Positions 29,564-37,835 are shown, counted from the stretch's first letter. The stretch: 64,000 nt of DNA from JBGPHT01 sp041484525 (GCA_041484525.1 JBGPHT010000008.1:27600-91599); one strand, 5' to 3'. The notes: generated by a model from the letters alone, not told the origin. Numbers and translations: made by a program.

Positions 29564-30574
29564 TTAGTTCCCGCCTTCGCGGCGCTTCAGAGTCGGACGC
29601 TCGTCCTGATCGGGCTTCGGCTTGGTGCCGTCTTCGTTCTCGTCGACGGGACCTGTGCCGCTGCCAGGGGCGCGGCGCAGCTTCGGCCTGTTCGGATCGT
29701 CGTTGGTGACCTTGCGGCGGTTGTGCAGCATCGCGAGGCGCGTCTTCACATCGTTGAACTCCGACGTGTTGACGACGTACTCGGGCTTCTCCACCAGCAC
29801 CTTCTGAATCTCCTGCTGCGAGGCTTTGATGCGGTCATCCGTCATGGGGTGGGTAGAGAACACCTTGGAAATCGTTCCCGGTTTCTTCTTTTCGAGAGAT
29901 TGGATCTTCTCGAAAAAGTCCACGAAGGAGGTCGGATCGTAGCCGGCTTTATACAGGTATTGCAGGCCGAGGAAATCCGCTTCTCTTTCCATGGCGCGCG
30001 AGAAACTCAGGAAGCCCAGCGGAATAGCCAAGCCGGCGCCCTGACGGATCGCGTAACCAGTCCAGCCGCCCATGAAGATCAGAGGGATGGTGGCGTAGTT
30101 AATGATCTGGCCCTTGGTGGCCTGCCGCGTGCCGTGGCGCGCCGCCACGTGCGCGATCTCATGCGCCATCACGCCAGCCAATTCCGATTCGCTTTCCGCT
30201 TTTAGGATCAAGCCGGTGTTGACGAAGAAGAAGCCACCGGGCAAAGCGAAAGCATTCACCTCTTCCGAATCCAGCACCTTGATGGTGAACGGTACCTTGG
30301 CGTCGGAGTTGCGCACGAGGTTCTGCCCCACGCGATTGACGTACTCCGCGATCACCGGATCGTCGATGATCTTGGCCTGACGCTCCACTTCCTGCGCCAG
30401 CCCTTTGCCAAGGGCGATCTCTTTCTCGAGGGAGTAGAAGTTCACCCCTTTGCCGACATCGCGATTACCGATTTCGTCGGGGTTCTTCTTCTTCTTGTCG
30501 TCGGCCCACGCGCCTGCGGTGAGCAAGCTAAGGGCGACCAAGGCTGCAACCGGCTGGGCGAGTCGGAATCTCAT
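29564..30574 (-). CDS. M48-family metalloprotease, exported
   Basis: This 336-aa protein has a signal peptide (MRFRLAQPVAALVALSLLTA) and the zinc motif H138-E-I-A-H142 in GVMAHEIAHVAARHG, with the third ligand Glu in MEREADFLGLQYLY. It resembles the BepA/LoiP group of periplasmic proteases that survey outer-membrane proteins. The TPR domain of BepA is missing; instead the C-terminus is a charged tail (GTKPKPDQDERPTLKRREGG). A short hydrophobic stretch near 160-190 may touch the membrane. Confidence 0.9.
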   Translation of the reverse strand: MRFRLAQPVAALVALSLLTAGAWADDKKKKNPDEIGNRDVGKGVNFYSLEKEIALGKGLAQEVERQAKIIDDPVIAEYVNRVGQNLVRNSDAKVPFTIKVLDSEEVNAFALPGGFFFVNTGLILKAESESELAGVMAHEIAHVAARHGTRQATKGQIINYATIPLIFMGGWTGYAIRQGAGLAIPLGFLSFSRAMEREADFLGLQYLYKAGYDPTSFVDFFEKIQSLEKKKPGTISKVFSTHPMTDDRIKASQQEIQKVLVEKPEYVVNTSEFNDVKTRLAMLHNRRKVTNDDPNRPKLRRAPGSGTGPVDENEDGTKPKPDQDERPTLKRREGGN

Positions 30575-30712
30575 TGTCCGAAAACTCCTGTATAGCTACA
30601 CTATACGCCTGTCTGGAGCGCGATGTAGCTCTATGTATTAAACGCCGCCCGCTGGGCGCAGGTTTCACACCTGGGAACAGTTTTCGCGCTGTTTCACCCT
30701 ATCAGATGGGAC

Positions 30713-31714
30713 TCAGTACAGGCCGAGGCTGATGACTTTGCCGGAGGAATCGACGAGAACATCCAGACGCCGGTTCAAGTAAGAGTAGAACTTTCGTCCT
30801 TTATTCACCTCTGCTGCCGAGACATTAGCACCCCAAAGGCGACGGCACTCCGTCCATGAAAGGTTGTGGGGATAGACGAAGACGGTGCGCAACAGGCCGG
30901 TATCCTTGGCGAAATCGAGCTCCAGTTCCTTGTACCGGTCGGAGGGGTCGGTGAAGGCGTAGATGCGGCCGCTTTCGGTCTTGTCGTCGTCCAACGCCGG
31001 GCGCTGGCGGATAGCGTCGCCGAGCAGTGCCTGGGCTTCTGCCGTCGTCCACTCGCCGATTCGTTTTTGACAGAATAGGGCGCTGTCGCGCGTGAAGTCG
31101 GCCGGGTACGTCTTTTTCGGCGGCTCGAGAATGGCAGGCGTCTCGAACTTGACGGCCGGCGTGGGAATCGCGGGCGCGGGCGGCAACGCGGGTAGCGAGA
31201 CGGGGTTGCTCCGAGCGGCTACGTAGCGAAACGGAATCGGTTGGCGCTTCGGAATAGTGGCGACGGGAACGGGCGCGGGCGCGGGAATGGCCGCGGCAAC
31301 CGGCGCGGGAACAGCCGCGGCAACCGGCGTGGGAATGGCCGCGGCAACCGGCGCGGGAATGGCGGCGGCAACCGGCGCGGGAATGGCCGCGGCAACCGGC
31401 GCGGGAACAGCCGCGGCAACCGGCGCGGGAATGGCCGCGGCAACCGGCGCGGGAACAGGCGCCGACCTCGGTGTCAGTCTCGGCGTTACTCTCTGCGTAA
31501 CGGCCGGGACGGGCGCTCCGGGCAGTTGGACCACGTGGCTATCGGGCGGCTCCAAAGGGCGCAGTACGGGTGGAAGCAATGGGTGTAACGGCGCCGCCGG
31601 CAGGCGCATGGATTCGGTGTTACCGGGTGCCGCTTTGGCTTCGCCGGGCGAATCGTCCGCGCTCGCCAAGAAGCTGAACGCTGCGATCGCAAGAAAGAGC
31701 CGGGTGAACTTCAT
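30713..31714 (-). CDS. Secreted protein with Ala/Pro octapeptide repeats
   Basis: This 333-aa protein has a signal peptide (MKFTRLFLAIAAFSFLASA). Residues about 85-150 are a run of PAPVAAAI/V octapeptides, expected to form an extended stalk through or along the cell wall or periplasm. The C-terminal part (residues 200-333) is a compact domain with KRIGEWTTAEAQALLGDAI, followed by YAFTDPSDRYKELELDFAKD and a terminal NRRLDVLVDSSGKVISLGLY, looking like an outer-membrane-assembly (BamE/SmpA-like) fold. That fold assignment is tentative. The stalk is encoded by 24-base tandem repeats (31281-31448). Confidence 0.75.
   Translation of the reverse strand: MKFTRLFLAIAAFSFLASADDSPGEAKAAPGNTESMRLPAAPLHPLLPPVLRPLEPPDSHVVQLPGAPVPAVTQRVTPRLTPRSAPVPAPVAAAIPAPVAAAVPAPVAAAIPAPVAAAIPAPVAAAIPTPVAAAVPAPVAAAIPAPAPVPVATIPKRQPIPFRYVAARSNPVSLPALPPAPAIPTPAVKFETPAILEPPKKTYPADFTRDSALFCQKRIGEWTTAEAQALLGDAIRQRPALDDDKTESGRIYAFTDPSDRYKELELDFAKDTGLLRTVFVYPHNLSWTECRRLWGANVSAAEVNKGRKFYSYLNRRLDVLVDSSGKVISLGLY
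31281..31448. repeat. Seven tandem 24-bp repeats inside a coding region
   Basis: On the plus strand the unit reads GCGGGAATGGCCGCGGCAAC plus CGGC; seven nearly identical units follow each other, differing mainly at AATGGCC/AACAGCC and one C/T change. On the minus strand each unit encodes the octapeptide of the Ala/Pro stalk. Copy number is likely to vary between strains by slippage. Confidence 0.9.
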
Positions 31715-31816
31715 ACCGCCTCACAGTTCGTAATGTCAATTACGAATCTACCCGAGGCGTACGCCGCTTGTCCGCCTGAATTTAGGCAGCAGCGCGACTG
31801 TTTCCTAAAGTTAACC

Positions 31817-32548
31817 TTACGGTTTTCCGGCGGAAAGGGACCGGTCTTCCACCGGCCTTGGCCATGCCACCGCCTGATGGGACTGCGCTCGCAGATGGTC
31901 GCGAAGCGCGTCGGTGTAAACCTGGATGCCTTTGCGCGAGTAACGCAGGCAACCCTTCTGCCGCAGGTCATTCATTTGGAACGTAACGATCTCGCGCGAG
32001 GTGCCGACGTATTCCGAGATCACCTGATGGGTCAGGGGCGGAATCTTGACGGAGCCATCTTCGCCGCGGACGCCCAGACGGTCGGCGAAGCGCAGCAGCG
32101 AACGCATGATGCGCTCGGGCGTCTTATCGAGGGCGAAACTCTGCAGGCGCTCCTCGTAATCGAGGCCGCGCTTGACGAGCATCTGGAGCAGTGCCACGCC
32201 GAGCTGGGGCTGGCGTTCCACCTGCTCTTCGATTTCGGGGCTGGTCCAGGACATGAGGGTGACATTATCGAGCGCCGTGGCGCGCTCCGAGTGCGGTTTG
32301 GCGCCCAGGAGCGAGCTCTCTCCGAAAAAGTCGTCAGTAGTAAATATGTCCACCAGGGTCTGCGTGCCGTCCTCAAGTGGAATCGTAACCTTGACGCGGC
32401 CCTGGACAACTAGATGGAGGCCCTTCGAAGGCTGCTGCTCGTCGAAGACGATCTGGCCTTTGCGGTAATCGGTGATGCCTTTACGAGGCAGGTACATCAA
32501 GGCGTCTTCCATCTCGCGGGATGGACTTGTTTTTGCGCCATTCTGCAT
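31817..32548 (-). CDS. Crp/Fnr-family transcriptional regulator
   Basis: From the ATG at 32548 the protein is 243 aa. The N-terminal cyclic-nucleotide-type barrel shows KGQIVFDEQQPSKGLHLVVQ and DFFGESSLLGAKPHSERATA; the ring of residues that binds cAMP in Crp is only partly kept. The C-terminal helix-turn-helix is LTHQVISEYVGTSREIVTFQ, of normal type. No Cys cluster for an Fnr iron-sulphur centre is present. A longer frame from 32881 would run through tRNA-Sec and is rejected. The signal and targets are unknown. Confidence 0.9.
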   Translation of the reverse strand: MQNGAKTSPSREMEDALMYLPRKGITDYRKGQIVFDEQQPSKGLHLVVQGRVKVTIPLEDGTQTLVDIFTTDDFFGESSLLGAKPHSERATALDNVTLMSWTSPEIEEQVERQPQLGVALLQMLVKRGLDYEERLQSFALDKTPERIMRSLLRFADRLGVRGEDGSVKIPPLTHQVISEYVGTSREIVTFQMNDLRQKGCLRYSRKGIQVYTDALRDHLRAQSHQAVAWPRPVEDRSLSAGKP

Positions 32549-32797
32549 GTCGATCTCCCAAGGCGGATCGCCGCTACGGCTGAAATCAGCTAGGACGGTT
32601 GCGGAGGCGACATGCGATGTACTGGAACTTTCCGGACCCTCGTACCGGACCGTTCCCGGCGTGAACGGAGTCAAGAGCCGTCGGAATCGGAGCGACCAAA
32701 CGTCTATATTCACAGCGTACGCCAACGTAGAGCGGAAAGCATGGGTTTCGAGTGGAGGAGTGTTGGGAAAAAGACAATTGCACGAACCGGGCGGCGT

Positions 32798-32892
32798 TGG
32801 CGGAAGCCAGTGGGAGTCGAACCCACACGCGACACAAAGTACCGCACAACGGGTTTGAAGCCCGCGCCCAGCACCGGCCAAGACTGGCTTCC
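32798..32892 (-). tRNA. selC: tRNA-Sec (UCA anticodon)
   Basis: Read on the minus strand from 32892, the acceptor stem has 8 base pairs (GGAAGCCA with TGGCTTCC at 32802-32809), followed by G73 and an encoded CCA (32798-32800). The anticodon loop CTTCAAA sits on a GCGGG/CCCGT stem and carries UCA, which reads UGA. A long variable arm precedes a T-arm GTGGG-TTCGACT-CCCAC. The 95-base length, 8-bp acceptor and UCA anticodon together identify selenocysteine tRNA. selD lies at 13873-14907. Confidence 0.95.
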
Positions 32893-32937
32893 AGGGCGAT
32901 TGTAGCAGAGCGGCAGTGGCGCGAGAGCGGCAAGGCG

Positions 32938-32967
32938 TTGCGGTTGACCGAGTGAGGCGGTTACACT
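32938..32967 (+). promoter_or_regulatory. Putative sigma-70 promoter of tRNA-Gln
   Basis: TTGCGG at 32938-32943 and TACACT at 32962-32967 are separated by 18 bases and lie 26 bases before the tRNA-Gln 5' end. The match is moderate and rests on spacing and position. Confidence 0.35.
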
Positions 32968-32992
32968 AGTCGAGAGCCCGTCCCAACCCAAT

Positions 32993-33066
32993 TCCCCGGT
33001 CGTCTAATGGTAGGACAGCGGCCTTTGGAGCCGTGAATCGTGGTTCGAATCCATGCCGGGGAGCCA
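32993..33066 (+). tRNA. tRNA-Gln (UUG anticodon)
   Basis: The acceptor stem TCCCCGG (32993-32999) pairs with CCGGGGA (33056-33062), followed by G73 and an encoded CCA (33064-33066). The D-arm CGTCTAATGGTAGGAC is canonical. The anticodon arm GCGGC-CTTTGGA-GCCGT gives UUG, reading Gln codons. The T-arm TGGTTCGAATCCA closes it. It is the last chromosomal feature before the mobile region begins, so it may be an integration landmark. Confidence 0.95.
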
Positions 33067-33695
33067 ACATTTTTCCTTCCTAAATTCCAGCCTCGTTTTT
33101 GTGGACGCCATCGCCGTGGCGGAGTTCGCGCATATGCCTCACATTCTTTGACTTCTACGACTTCCAGACATTCTCCAGTTGGAAAATCATCGCCTTGGAA
33201 ACCGGCCTGAACCCCCATGGTTTGGCTTGGGACCCCGGCTTTCGCGTGCGAATTCTCTGTCTTCTCTTGTTGACGCCTCGCTTATGTTGACGGGTGTTCG
33301 GGCCGGGGTCCGGCTTAATTCGATTGCGAACTCCGTAGTTGACGCCCCCAATTCGAACTTTTGGTTGACAGCCCCGTCCGGACTGGCGCGAAGGAAAAAG
33401 TGGACAGTTTTCCAACTCGCTGAGTATTAGTTGATAGGGCGGTTTGCAGACGCGGGAAAAAGTGCGCCACGGACTGTACAGTTTTCGAACTTTTGGCGTA
33501 TATAGTACACGGAGGCGATCACACGATCGTTTCCACGACACCAGACAGCCGGACGACCGTCAAGCGGACTCCGTTGTGGGTGCGGATCGTCAATCGGGAC
33601 GACCGGCCACTTCGAGTTCGTGGTCGCCAACCCGGTCGGCTGGTCCCCACCTGCATCCACTCCCTGGCTTGATAACCGGCGCGAAGGAAGCGTTC
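33067..33695. other. Non-coding left end of the mobile region, with GTTGAC words
   Basis: No convincing gene is found in these 629 bases. Four GTTGAC words in the same orientation occur at 33269, 33286, 33338 and 33364, inside an AT-richer stretch than the flanks. A possible promoter for the recombinase operon lies near 33501-33506 (TATAGT). The region could be the recombination site of the serine recombinase, but no partner site was found. Confidence 0.45.
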
Positions 33696-34238
33696 ATGGA
33701 CACGAGGTTGACGCCTTTGGAGAAGACAGAGAAACCAATCAGCATCGCCGCCGAAGTTGTTCGGCTGGCGAAGATGACGGTGCCGGAGTTACGGGCACGG
33801 CACGAGGAACTGTTTGGCGAGGTGGCGAAGTCGCACCACAGGGAGTTCCTGGCGCGGCAGGTCGCCTGGCGACTGCAGACCGAGGCGGAGGGTGGGCTGC
33901 CGGAGGAGACTCGGCAGTTGGCGCTGGCCGTCGCGAGGGATGCTCCGCTGAGAATCAGAATTGACAGCGCCGCCACTCGGGGCGCTGCGGAGGCGGACCG
34001 CACTGCGACCACGCGCCTGGCCAGCAACCACGACGTCCGCCTGCCGATGCCGGGCGGCCTGCTGGCGAAAGAGCACAAGGGCGAGACGCACGTCGTGAAG
34101 GTGCTCGACAACGGCTTCGACTACGACGGGCGGCTTTACCGATCTCTGTCCGCCATCGCCCAGGAAATCACGGGTACGAAGTGGAATGGGTATTTGTTCT
34201 TTGGAATCGCCAAGGAGGTTGCACATGGCCGCCGTTAA
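33696..34238 (+). CDS. DUF2924 domain protein (recombinase-associated)
   Basis: From the ATG at 33696 the protein is 180 aa. The N-terminal helices contain MTVPELRARHEELFGEVAKS and HREFLARQVAWRLQTEAEGG, and the C-terminus has LPMPGGLLAKEHKGETHVVK followed by YRSLSAIAQEITGTKWNGYL and FFGI, which is the DUF2924 signature. Genes of this kind commonly sit directly before large serine recombinases; here the recombinase start overlaps its 3' end by 14 bases. Function is not established; the C-terminal RAMA-like motif (YRSLSAIAQEITGTKWNG) suggests DNA contact. Confidence 0.85.
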   Translation: MDTRLTPLEKTEKPISIAAEVVRLAKMTVPELRARHEELFGEVAKSHHREFLARQVAWRLQTEAEGGLPEETRQLALAVARDAPLRIRIDSAATRGAAEADRTATTRLASNHDVRLPMPGGLLAKEHKGETHVVKVLDNGFDYDGRLYRSLSAIAQEITGTKWNGYLFFGIAKEVAHGRR

Positions 34239-35580
34239 CAAATTGCGCCCGATGCTGGCAGCGATCCGCTGCGCCATCTACACCCGGAAGTCCACCGACG
34301 AAGGGCTCGACTCAGACTTCAATACGTTGGACGCCCAGCGCGAGTCCGCCGAGGCGTTCATCATCAGCCAAAGGCACGAGGGCTGGTTGGCGTTGCCCGA
34401 GAAATATGACGACGGCGGTTTCACCGGCGCCAACATGGATCGGCCGGCAATGCAGCGGCTGCTCGCCGATGTGCGGAGCGGGTTGGTGAACTGCGTGGTG
34501 GTCTACAAGGTGGATCGCTTGACGCGGTCGCTTCTCGACTTCGCTCGCATCATGGAGGTCTTGGACAAGCACGGCACCACCTTCGTGTCGGTCACGCAGC
34601 AATTCAACACGACGGCGTCGCTGGGCCGCCTCACACTGAACATCCTGCTCAGCTTCGCGCAGTTCGAACGGGAGATGATTTCCGAACGCACCCGCGACAA
34701 GATGTCGGCGGCACGGCGCAAAGGCAAGTGGGTCGGCGGCAATCCGGTGCTTGGGTACGACGTGCATCCCGACGGCGGCTCGCTGGTGGTGAATGCGGAG
34801 GAGGCAGCCCGCGTGCGCGCGATCTTCGGGTTGTACCTGGAGCATGGTTCCCTGCTCCCGGTGGTGCGCGAATTGGACCGTCGCGGGTGGACGCTGAAAC
34901 GTTGGACCACGCGAGACGGCAAGACTGTGGGCGGTAAGCCGTTCACGCGCCCGCGGCTTCACCAGATTCTCACCAACGTGATCTACACGGGCCAGGTCCG
35001 GCATCGCGGCGAGATCTATCCCGGTGAGCACGAGGCCATCGTCGATCGCGAGACGTGGGAGAAGGTCCACGCGCAGCTCAAGGCGAACGCGCCGGGCAGT
35101 ACACGGAACCTGCGGAACAAGCACGGCGCGCTGCTCAAAGGGACCGTCCGCTGCGCCACCTGCAACGTCGGTATGGTCCATACCTACACCCAGAAGGACG
35201 CGCGCCTTTACCGCTACTACGTTTGCGTCAAAGCCCACCAGCGCGGTTGGACGCAGTGCGCGACCCGGTCGGTGTCGGCGCCGGAGTTGGAACAGGCGGT
35301 GATCGATCAGATCCGGGGTATCGGCCGGAATCCGATGATGCTCACAGCGGTGATGCGGCAGTTGGAGGAGACGGGCTTTGGGGACGTGCCACGGGAGGAC
35401 GTGGCCCAGGCACTTCGAGAGTTTGACGGATTGTGGAGGCATCTCTCACCGCGCGAGCAAGAGCAGTTGATTAAGGCGCTGGTGGAAACCGTCAGCTATG
35501 ACGGGAGCACTGGCACGGTGACGGTCGGCTTCCGGTCCGCCGGCGTGAAGCAACTCTGTCTATTGCAGCAGGAGGTGTAA
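34225..35580 (+). CDS. Serine recombinase (resolvase + recombinase + zinc ribbon)
   Basis: AAGGAGGT precedes the ATG at 34225, giving 451 aa. The catalytic Ser23 lies in AIYTRKSTDEG; the resolvase domain continues to about residue 150 (FAQFEREMISERTRDKM), then a recombinase domain (GNPVLGYDVHPDGG ... YTGQVRHRGEIYPGEHEAIV), a zinc ribbon (C-A-T-C near 310 and two more Cys in KAHQRGWTQCATR) and a short C-terminal tail. It should cut and rejoin DNA at specific sites to excise or insert the element. It overlaps the DUF2924 gene and is followed 2 bases later by a small HTH gene, forming a three-gene operon. Confidence 0.93.
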   Translation: MAAVNKLRPMLAAIRCAIYTRKSTDEGLDSDFNTLDAQRESAEAFIISQRHEGWLALPEKYDDGGFTGANMDRPAMQRLLADVRSGLVNCVVVYKVDRLTRSLLDFARIMEVLDKHGTTFVSVTQQFNTTASLGRLTLNILLSFAQFEREMISERTRDKMSAARRKGKWVGGNPVLGYDVHPDGGSLVVNAEEAARVRAIFGLYLEHGSLLPVVRELDRRGWTLKRWTTRDGKTVGGKPFTRPRLHQILTNVIYTGQVRHRGEIYPGEHEAIVDRETWEKVHAQLKANAPGSTRNLRNKHGALLKGTVRCATCNVGMVHTYTQKDARLYRYYVCVKAHQRGWTQCATRSVSAPELEQAVIDQIRGIGRNPMMLTAVMRQLEETGFGDVPREDVAQALREFDGLWRHLSPREQEQLIKALVETVSYDGSTGTVTVGFRSAGVKQLCLLQQEV

Positions 35581-35582
35581 CG

Positions 35583-35963
35583 GTGACGCACGAGATCCAA
35601 TTTCAACTGCGGCCGCGCGCTAAGAAGGATGCGGCGGCGCCGGGGACCGAGCGCGGCAGGCTTCCGCGGGTTGCCGAAGTACTGGCGCTGGCTATCGGCT
35701 TCGACGACATGATCCGGCGTGGCCTGGCGAGGGACCACTCCGATCTGGCCCGGTTGGGCTGCATCAGCAAGGAACGGGTCAGCCAGATCATGCGGCTGGT
35801 CTGGCTGGCGCCCGACATCCAGCAGGAGATTCTGACCCTGCCACGGACATCGCTCGGCCGATTCCATCTGGGCGAAGTCGCGCTCCGCCAGGTTGCTTCG
35901 AAGATGCTGTGGGGCGAGCAACGGGAGGCGTGGGGTCGGCTCCAGGATGCCCGCCATCATTAA
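35583..35963 (+). CDS. Small HTH protein of the recombinase operon
   Basis: A GTG start at 35583 follows CAGGAGGTG and the recombinase stop by 2 bases. The 126-aa protein has a central helical segment, LARDHSDLARLGCISKERVS then QIMRLVWLAPDIQQEIL, which looks like the helix-turn-helix of ParB-type proteins. It probably binds DNA and controls or directs the recombinase. The family was not recognised by name, but DUF2924-recombinase-HTH triples are known from other mobile elements. Confidence 0.7.
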   Translation: MTHEIQFQLRPRAKKDAAAPGTERGRLPRVAEVLALAIGFDDMIRRGLARDHSDLARLGCISKERVSQIMRLVWLAPDIQQEILTLPRTSLGRFHLGEVALRQVASKMLWGEQREAWGRLQDARHH

Positions 35964-36145
35964 AACGTTTATAGATGGGTCTCCACTTCCGCAATACTGT
36001 GCGGAAGTTCGCACCGGTGAAGTCTCGCTGCGCGGCGGGAAGCGGTGCTCGGAGCAAGCCGCCAATTGGCCATTTGATAGAGCCACGGCGAAGATGCGGT
36101 TCGTGCGCGTTATTCCCTTGCCTTCCGCCGCCACCGGAGTGATTC

Positions 36146-36397
36146 ATGTGTTCGATGCAACCCACCAAGACCACGAAGCAAACTGCCGCCGCCTGCTACG
36201 CGGAACGCCACACCGAGAGCATGGACCTGCTGAAGCGCATCGGCAGCCGCCTGGAGCAGCACAAGCAGGACCAGGTGCAGGATCCCGCCAACTGGGGGTA
36301 CGGCGGCGACCTGGGCCGCGTCACCGAGGAACTCGCCTACATCCTCGCCAGCCTCGGCGACCGTAGCGCGGTGGATGCCAAAGGACTGGACTACTAA
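36146..36397 (+). CDS. Cassette protein 1, copy A (83 aa, helical)
   Basis: The protein reads TKTTKQTAAACYAERHTESM and continues with DLLKRIGSRLEQHKQDQ, an amphipathic helical pattern, and ends in LGRVTEELAYILASLGDRSA. No family is recognised. A close copy lies at 45879-46133 (about 87 percent of aligned residues agree by eye), in the same order before cassette protein 2 and a DUF3489 gene. The gap to the next gene is 2 bases, so the cassette is an operon. The start could also be the second Met at 36155. Confidence 0.72.
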   Translation: MCSMQPTKTTKQTAAACYAERHTESMDLLKRIGSRLEQHKQDQVQDPANWGYGGDLGRVTEELAYILASLGDRSAVDAKGLDY

Positions 36398-36399
36398 CC

Positions 36400-36912
36400 A
36401 TGCAAAAGCAAAACGTACACCTCGGAACGACCTACGTCGTGAAGGTCAGCGGCACGCTGGCCAGAGTCCGCCTCACCCGCGAACACCCACGCGGCGGCTG
36501 GTATGGAACCAACCTCGCCACCGGCCGCGAGTTCCGCATCCGGACAGCCGCCCGCCTCCGCTCGGAGACGAGGCCGGCGGGAGAACGCTGCCCCGAGCAA
36601 GCCCGCAACCAGCGATTGCTGGACTTCAGCGCCGGCGAGTTGCACAAAGTTGTGGAGCGGGCAAAAGCCGAAATCCTCGCCGACATTGCCTCCGGGACCG
36701 TCCCCAGCACCTGCGCCTCCTTCAGCGAACTGCACGACTACACGGATGCCAATGGCTACGGCGGGGCGTTCGAGCGTCCCTTCGACAACAACGAAACGGA
36801 CTTCTGGAACGCTGTCCAGACTGCCGTTGACGAATGGATCAAACAGGGAGGCTTGAGAGAACGCCTCACGGACGACGAGGCGCGTCGGATCGTCGACAAG
36901 ATCGAATTCTGA
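36400..36912 (+). CDS. Cassette protein 2, copy A (170 aa, with insertion)
   Basis: The first 55 residues form a beta-rich module (GTTYVVKVSGTLARVRLTRE, HPRGGWYGTNLATGREFRIR) resembling a KOW/SH3-like barrel, and the last 15 (LTDDEARRIVDKIEF) match the end of the 77-aa copy at 46136-46369. Between them lies an extra block of about 90 helical residues that the short copy lacks. The short version is therefore probably ancestral and this one carries an inserted domain, or the other has a deletion. Function unknown; nucleic-acid binding is a guess from the barrel-like module. Confidence 0.7.
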   Translation: MQKQNVHLGTTYVVKVSGTLARVRLTREHPRGGWYGTNLATGREFRIRTAARLRSETRPAGERCPEQARNQRLLDFSAGELHKVVERAKAEILADIASGTVPSTCASFSELHDYTDANGYGGAFERPFDNNETDFWNAVQTAVDEWIKQGGLRERLTDDEARRIVDKIEF

Positions 36913-36926
36913 AACAGGAGACCAGA

Positions 36927-37154
36927 ATGCAGACATACACCGTAATCGGCCTGTGGGACGACACAGGCGTGGTATACGCCGAGAACCTAACCGCCGACGG
37001 CCCCCACGAAGCGATGCGGAAGGTCGCCGCTGGCAAACAACCGCCGTCCCAGATCCTGGGTGCAATCGAGGGCAGCCACAGCCTCACCGCGGCCTGTGAG
37101 GATTCCGGCAAAGCCGCCTTCGTGCAGGACCTAATCCCCAAGACCGAATTCTGA
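36927..37154 (+). CDS. Cassette-specific small protein (75 aa), copy A only
   Basis: CAGGAG precedes the ATG at 36927. The sequence MQTYTVIGLWDDTGVVYAEN then LTADGPHEAMRKVA suggests a small alpha/beta fold seen in short phage and plasmid proteins of unknown role. It ends in IPKTEF, similar to the KIEF end of its neighbours, as if the 3' ends had been copied together with the shared GAAATTCTGAAA-AGGAGACCA spacer. It has no counterpart in the second cassette. Confidence 0.65.
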   Translation: MQTYTVIGLWDDTGVVYAENLTADGPHEAMRKVAAGKQPPSQILGAIEGSHSLTAACEDSGKAAFVQDLIPKTEF

Positions 37155-37169
37155 AATAGGAGACCAACC

Positions 37170-37784
37170 ATGACCACCTTTTCCATCGCCACCGACAACA
37201 ACATCACCGCCTTCACCGCCGCCGAGCAGGTTCCCGAAGGCCAAGACCGTTTCGCCAGCGAGAAGGAGTTCGCCAAACTCTCCACCGACTGGCCCATCAC
37301 GCGGTTCGTCGAAGTCTGGAACGCCTTCGCCGGCGCGCCGCCCTTCGGCGACCTCAAGCCGGTCAAGAAGTTCACCGACCGCAAGACGGCGGTCACCCGA
37401 ATCTGGAAGGCCATCCAGACGCTCGGAGAGGAACTGCTGCGCGCCGGCATCCGCGACGCGGAAGCCAAGCTGAAGGCTGCCCGGACGGCGCCCACTCCCG
37501 CGCAACAGGTGGCCCCGGTCGCGCCGAAGAAGACCAAGGCGGCCAAGGGCGCCACCGCGAAGGACGCTACGTCCACGGCGCGCGGTGGCAGCAAGAAGGC
37601 TATCGTGCTGGAACTGATCCGCCGCCCGGACGGCGCAAGCCTCAAGGAAATCGCTGACGCCACCCAGTGGCAGGCCCACAGCATCCGCGGCTTCATCTCC
37701 GGCAGCCTCGGCAAGAAGATGGGGCTTGCGGTCGAGTCCTTCAAACGGGATACCGGGGAGAGGGCCTACCGCATCACCCGGTAG
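37170..37784 (+). CDS. DUF3489 protein, copy A (204 aa)
   Basis: The N-terminal 100 residues (FTAAEQVPEGQDRFASEKEF; WNAFAGAPPFGDLKPVKKFT) are shared with copy B. A Lys/Ala-rich linker of histone H1-like composition (APKKTKAAKGATAKDATS) follows. The C-terminal 65 residues form a winged-helix-like DUF3489 domain: KKAIVLELIRRPDGASLKEI then ADATQWQAHSIRGFISGSLG and a KMGL beta wing. It probably binds DNA. Two relatives lie at 46384-47004 and, on the other strand, 63444-63884. A GC hairpin follows each of the first two genes. Confidence 0.85.
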   Translation: MTTFSIATDNNITAFTAAEQVPEGQDRFASEKEFAKLSTDWPITRFVEVWNAFAGAPPFGDLKPVKKFTDRKTAVTRIWKAIQTLGEELLRAGIRDAEAKLKAARTAPTPAQQVAPVAPKKTKAAKGATAKDATSTARGGSKKAIVLELIRRPDGASLKEIADATQWQAHSIRGFISGSLGKKMGLAVESFKRDTGERAYRITR

Positions 37785-37804
37785 ATACTGCCCCATCGCA
37801 ATAC

Positions 37805-37835
37805 ACCGCCGCCGGCATCACCAACCGGCGGCGGT
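37805..37835 (+). terminator. GC-rich hairpin after DUF3489 copy A
   Basis: ACCGCCGCCGG (37805-37815) pairs exactly with CCGGCGGCGGT (37825-37835), loop 9 bases. The same 11-bp stem follows copy B at 47021-47052. No U-tract is present downstream. Confidence 0.7.

Noticed and set aside
31281..31448. CRISPR array
   Set aside because: The 24-bp units are directly contiguous and coding, without spacers; no cas genes in the window.
31257..31733. Gly/Ala/Thr-rich plus-strand frame
   Set aside because: Antisense to the Ala/Pro repeat protein; created by the 24-bp repeats.
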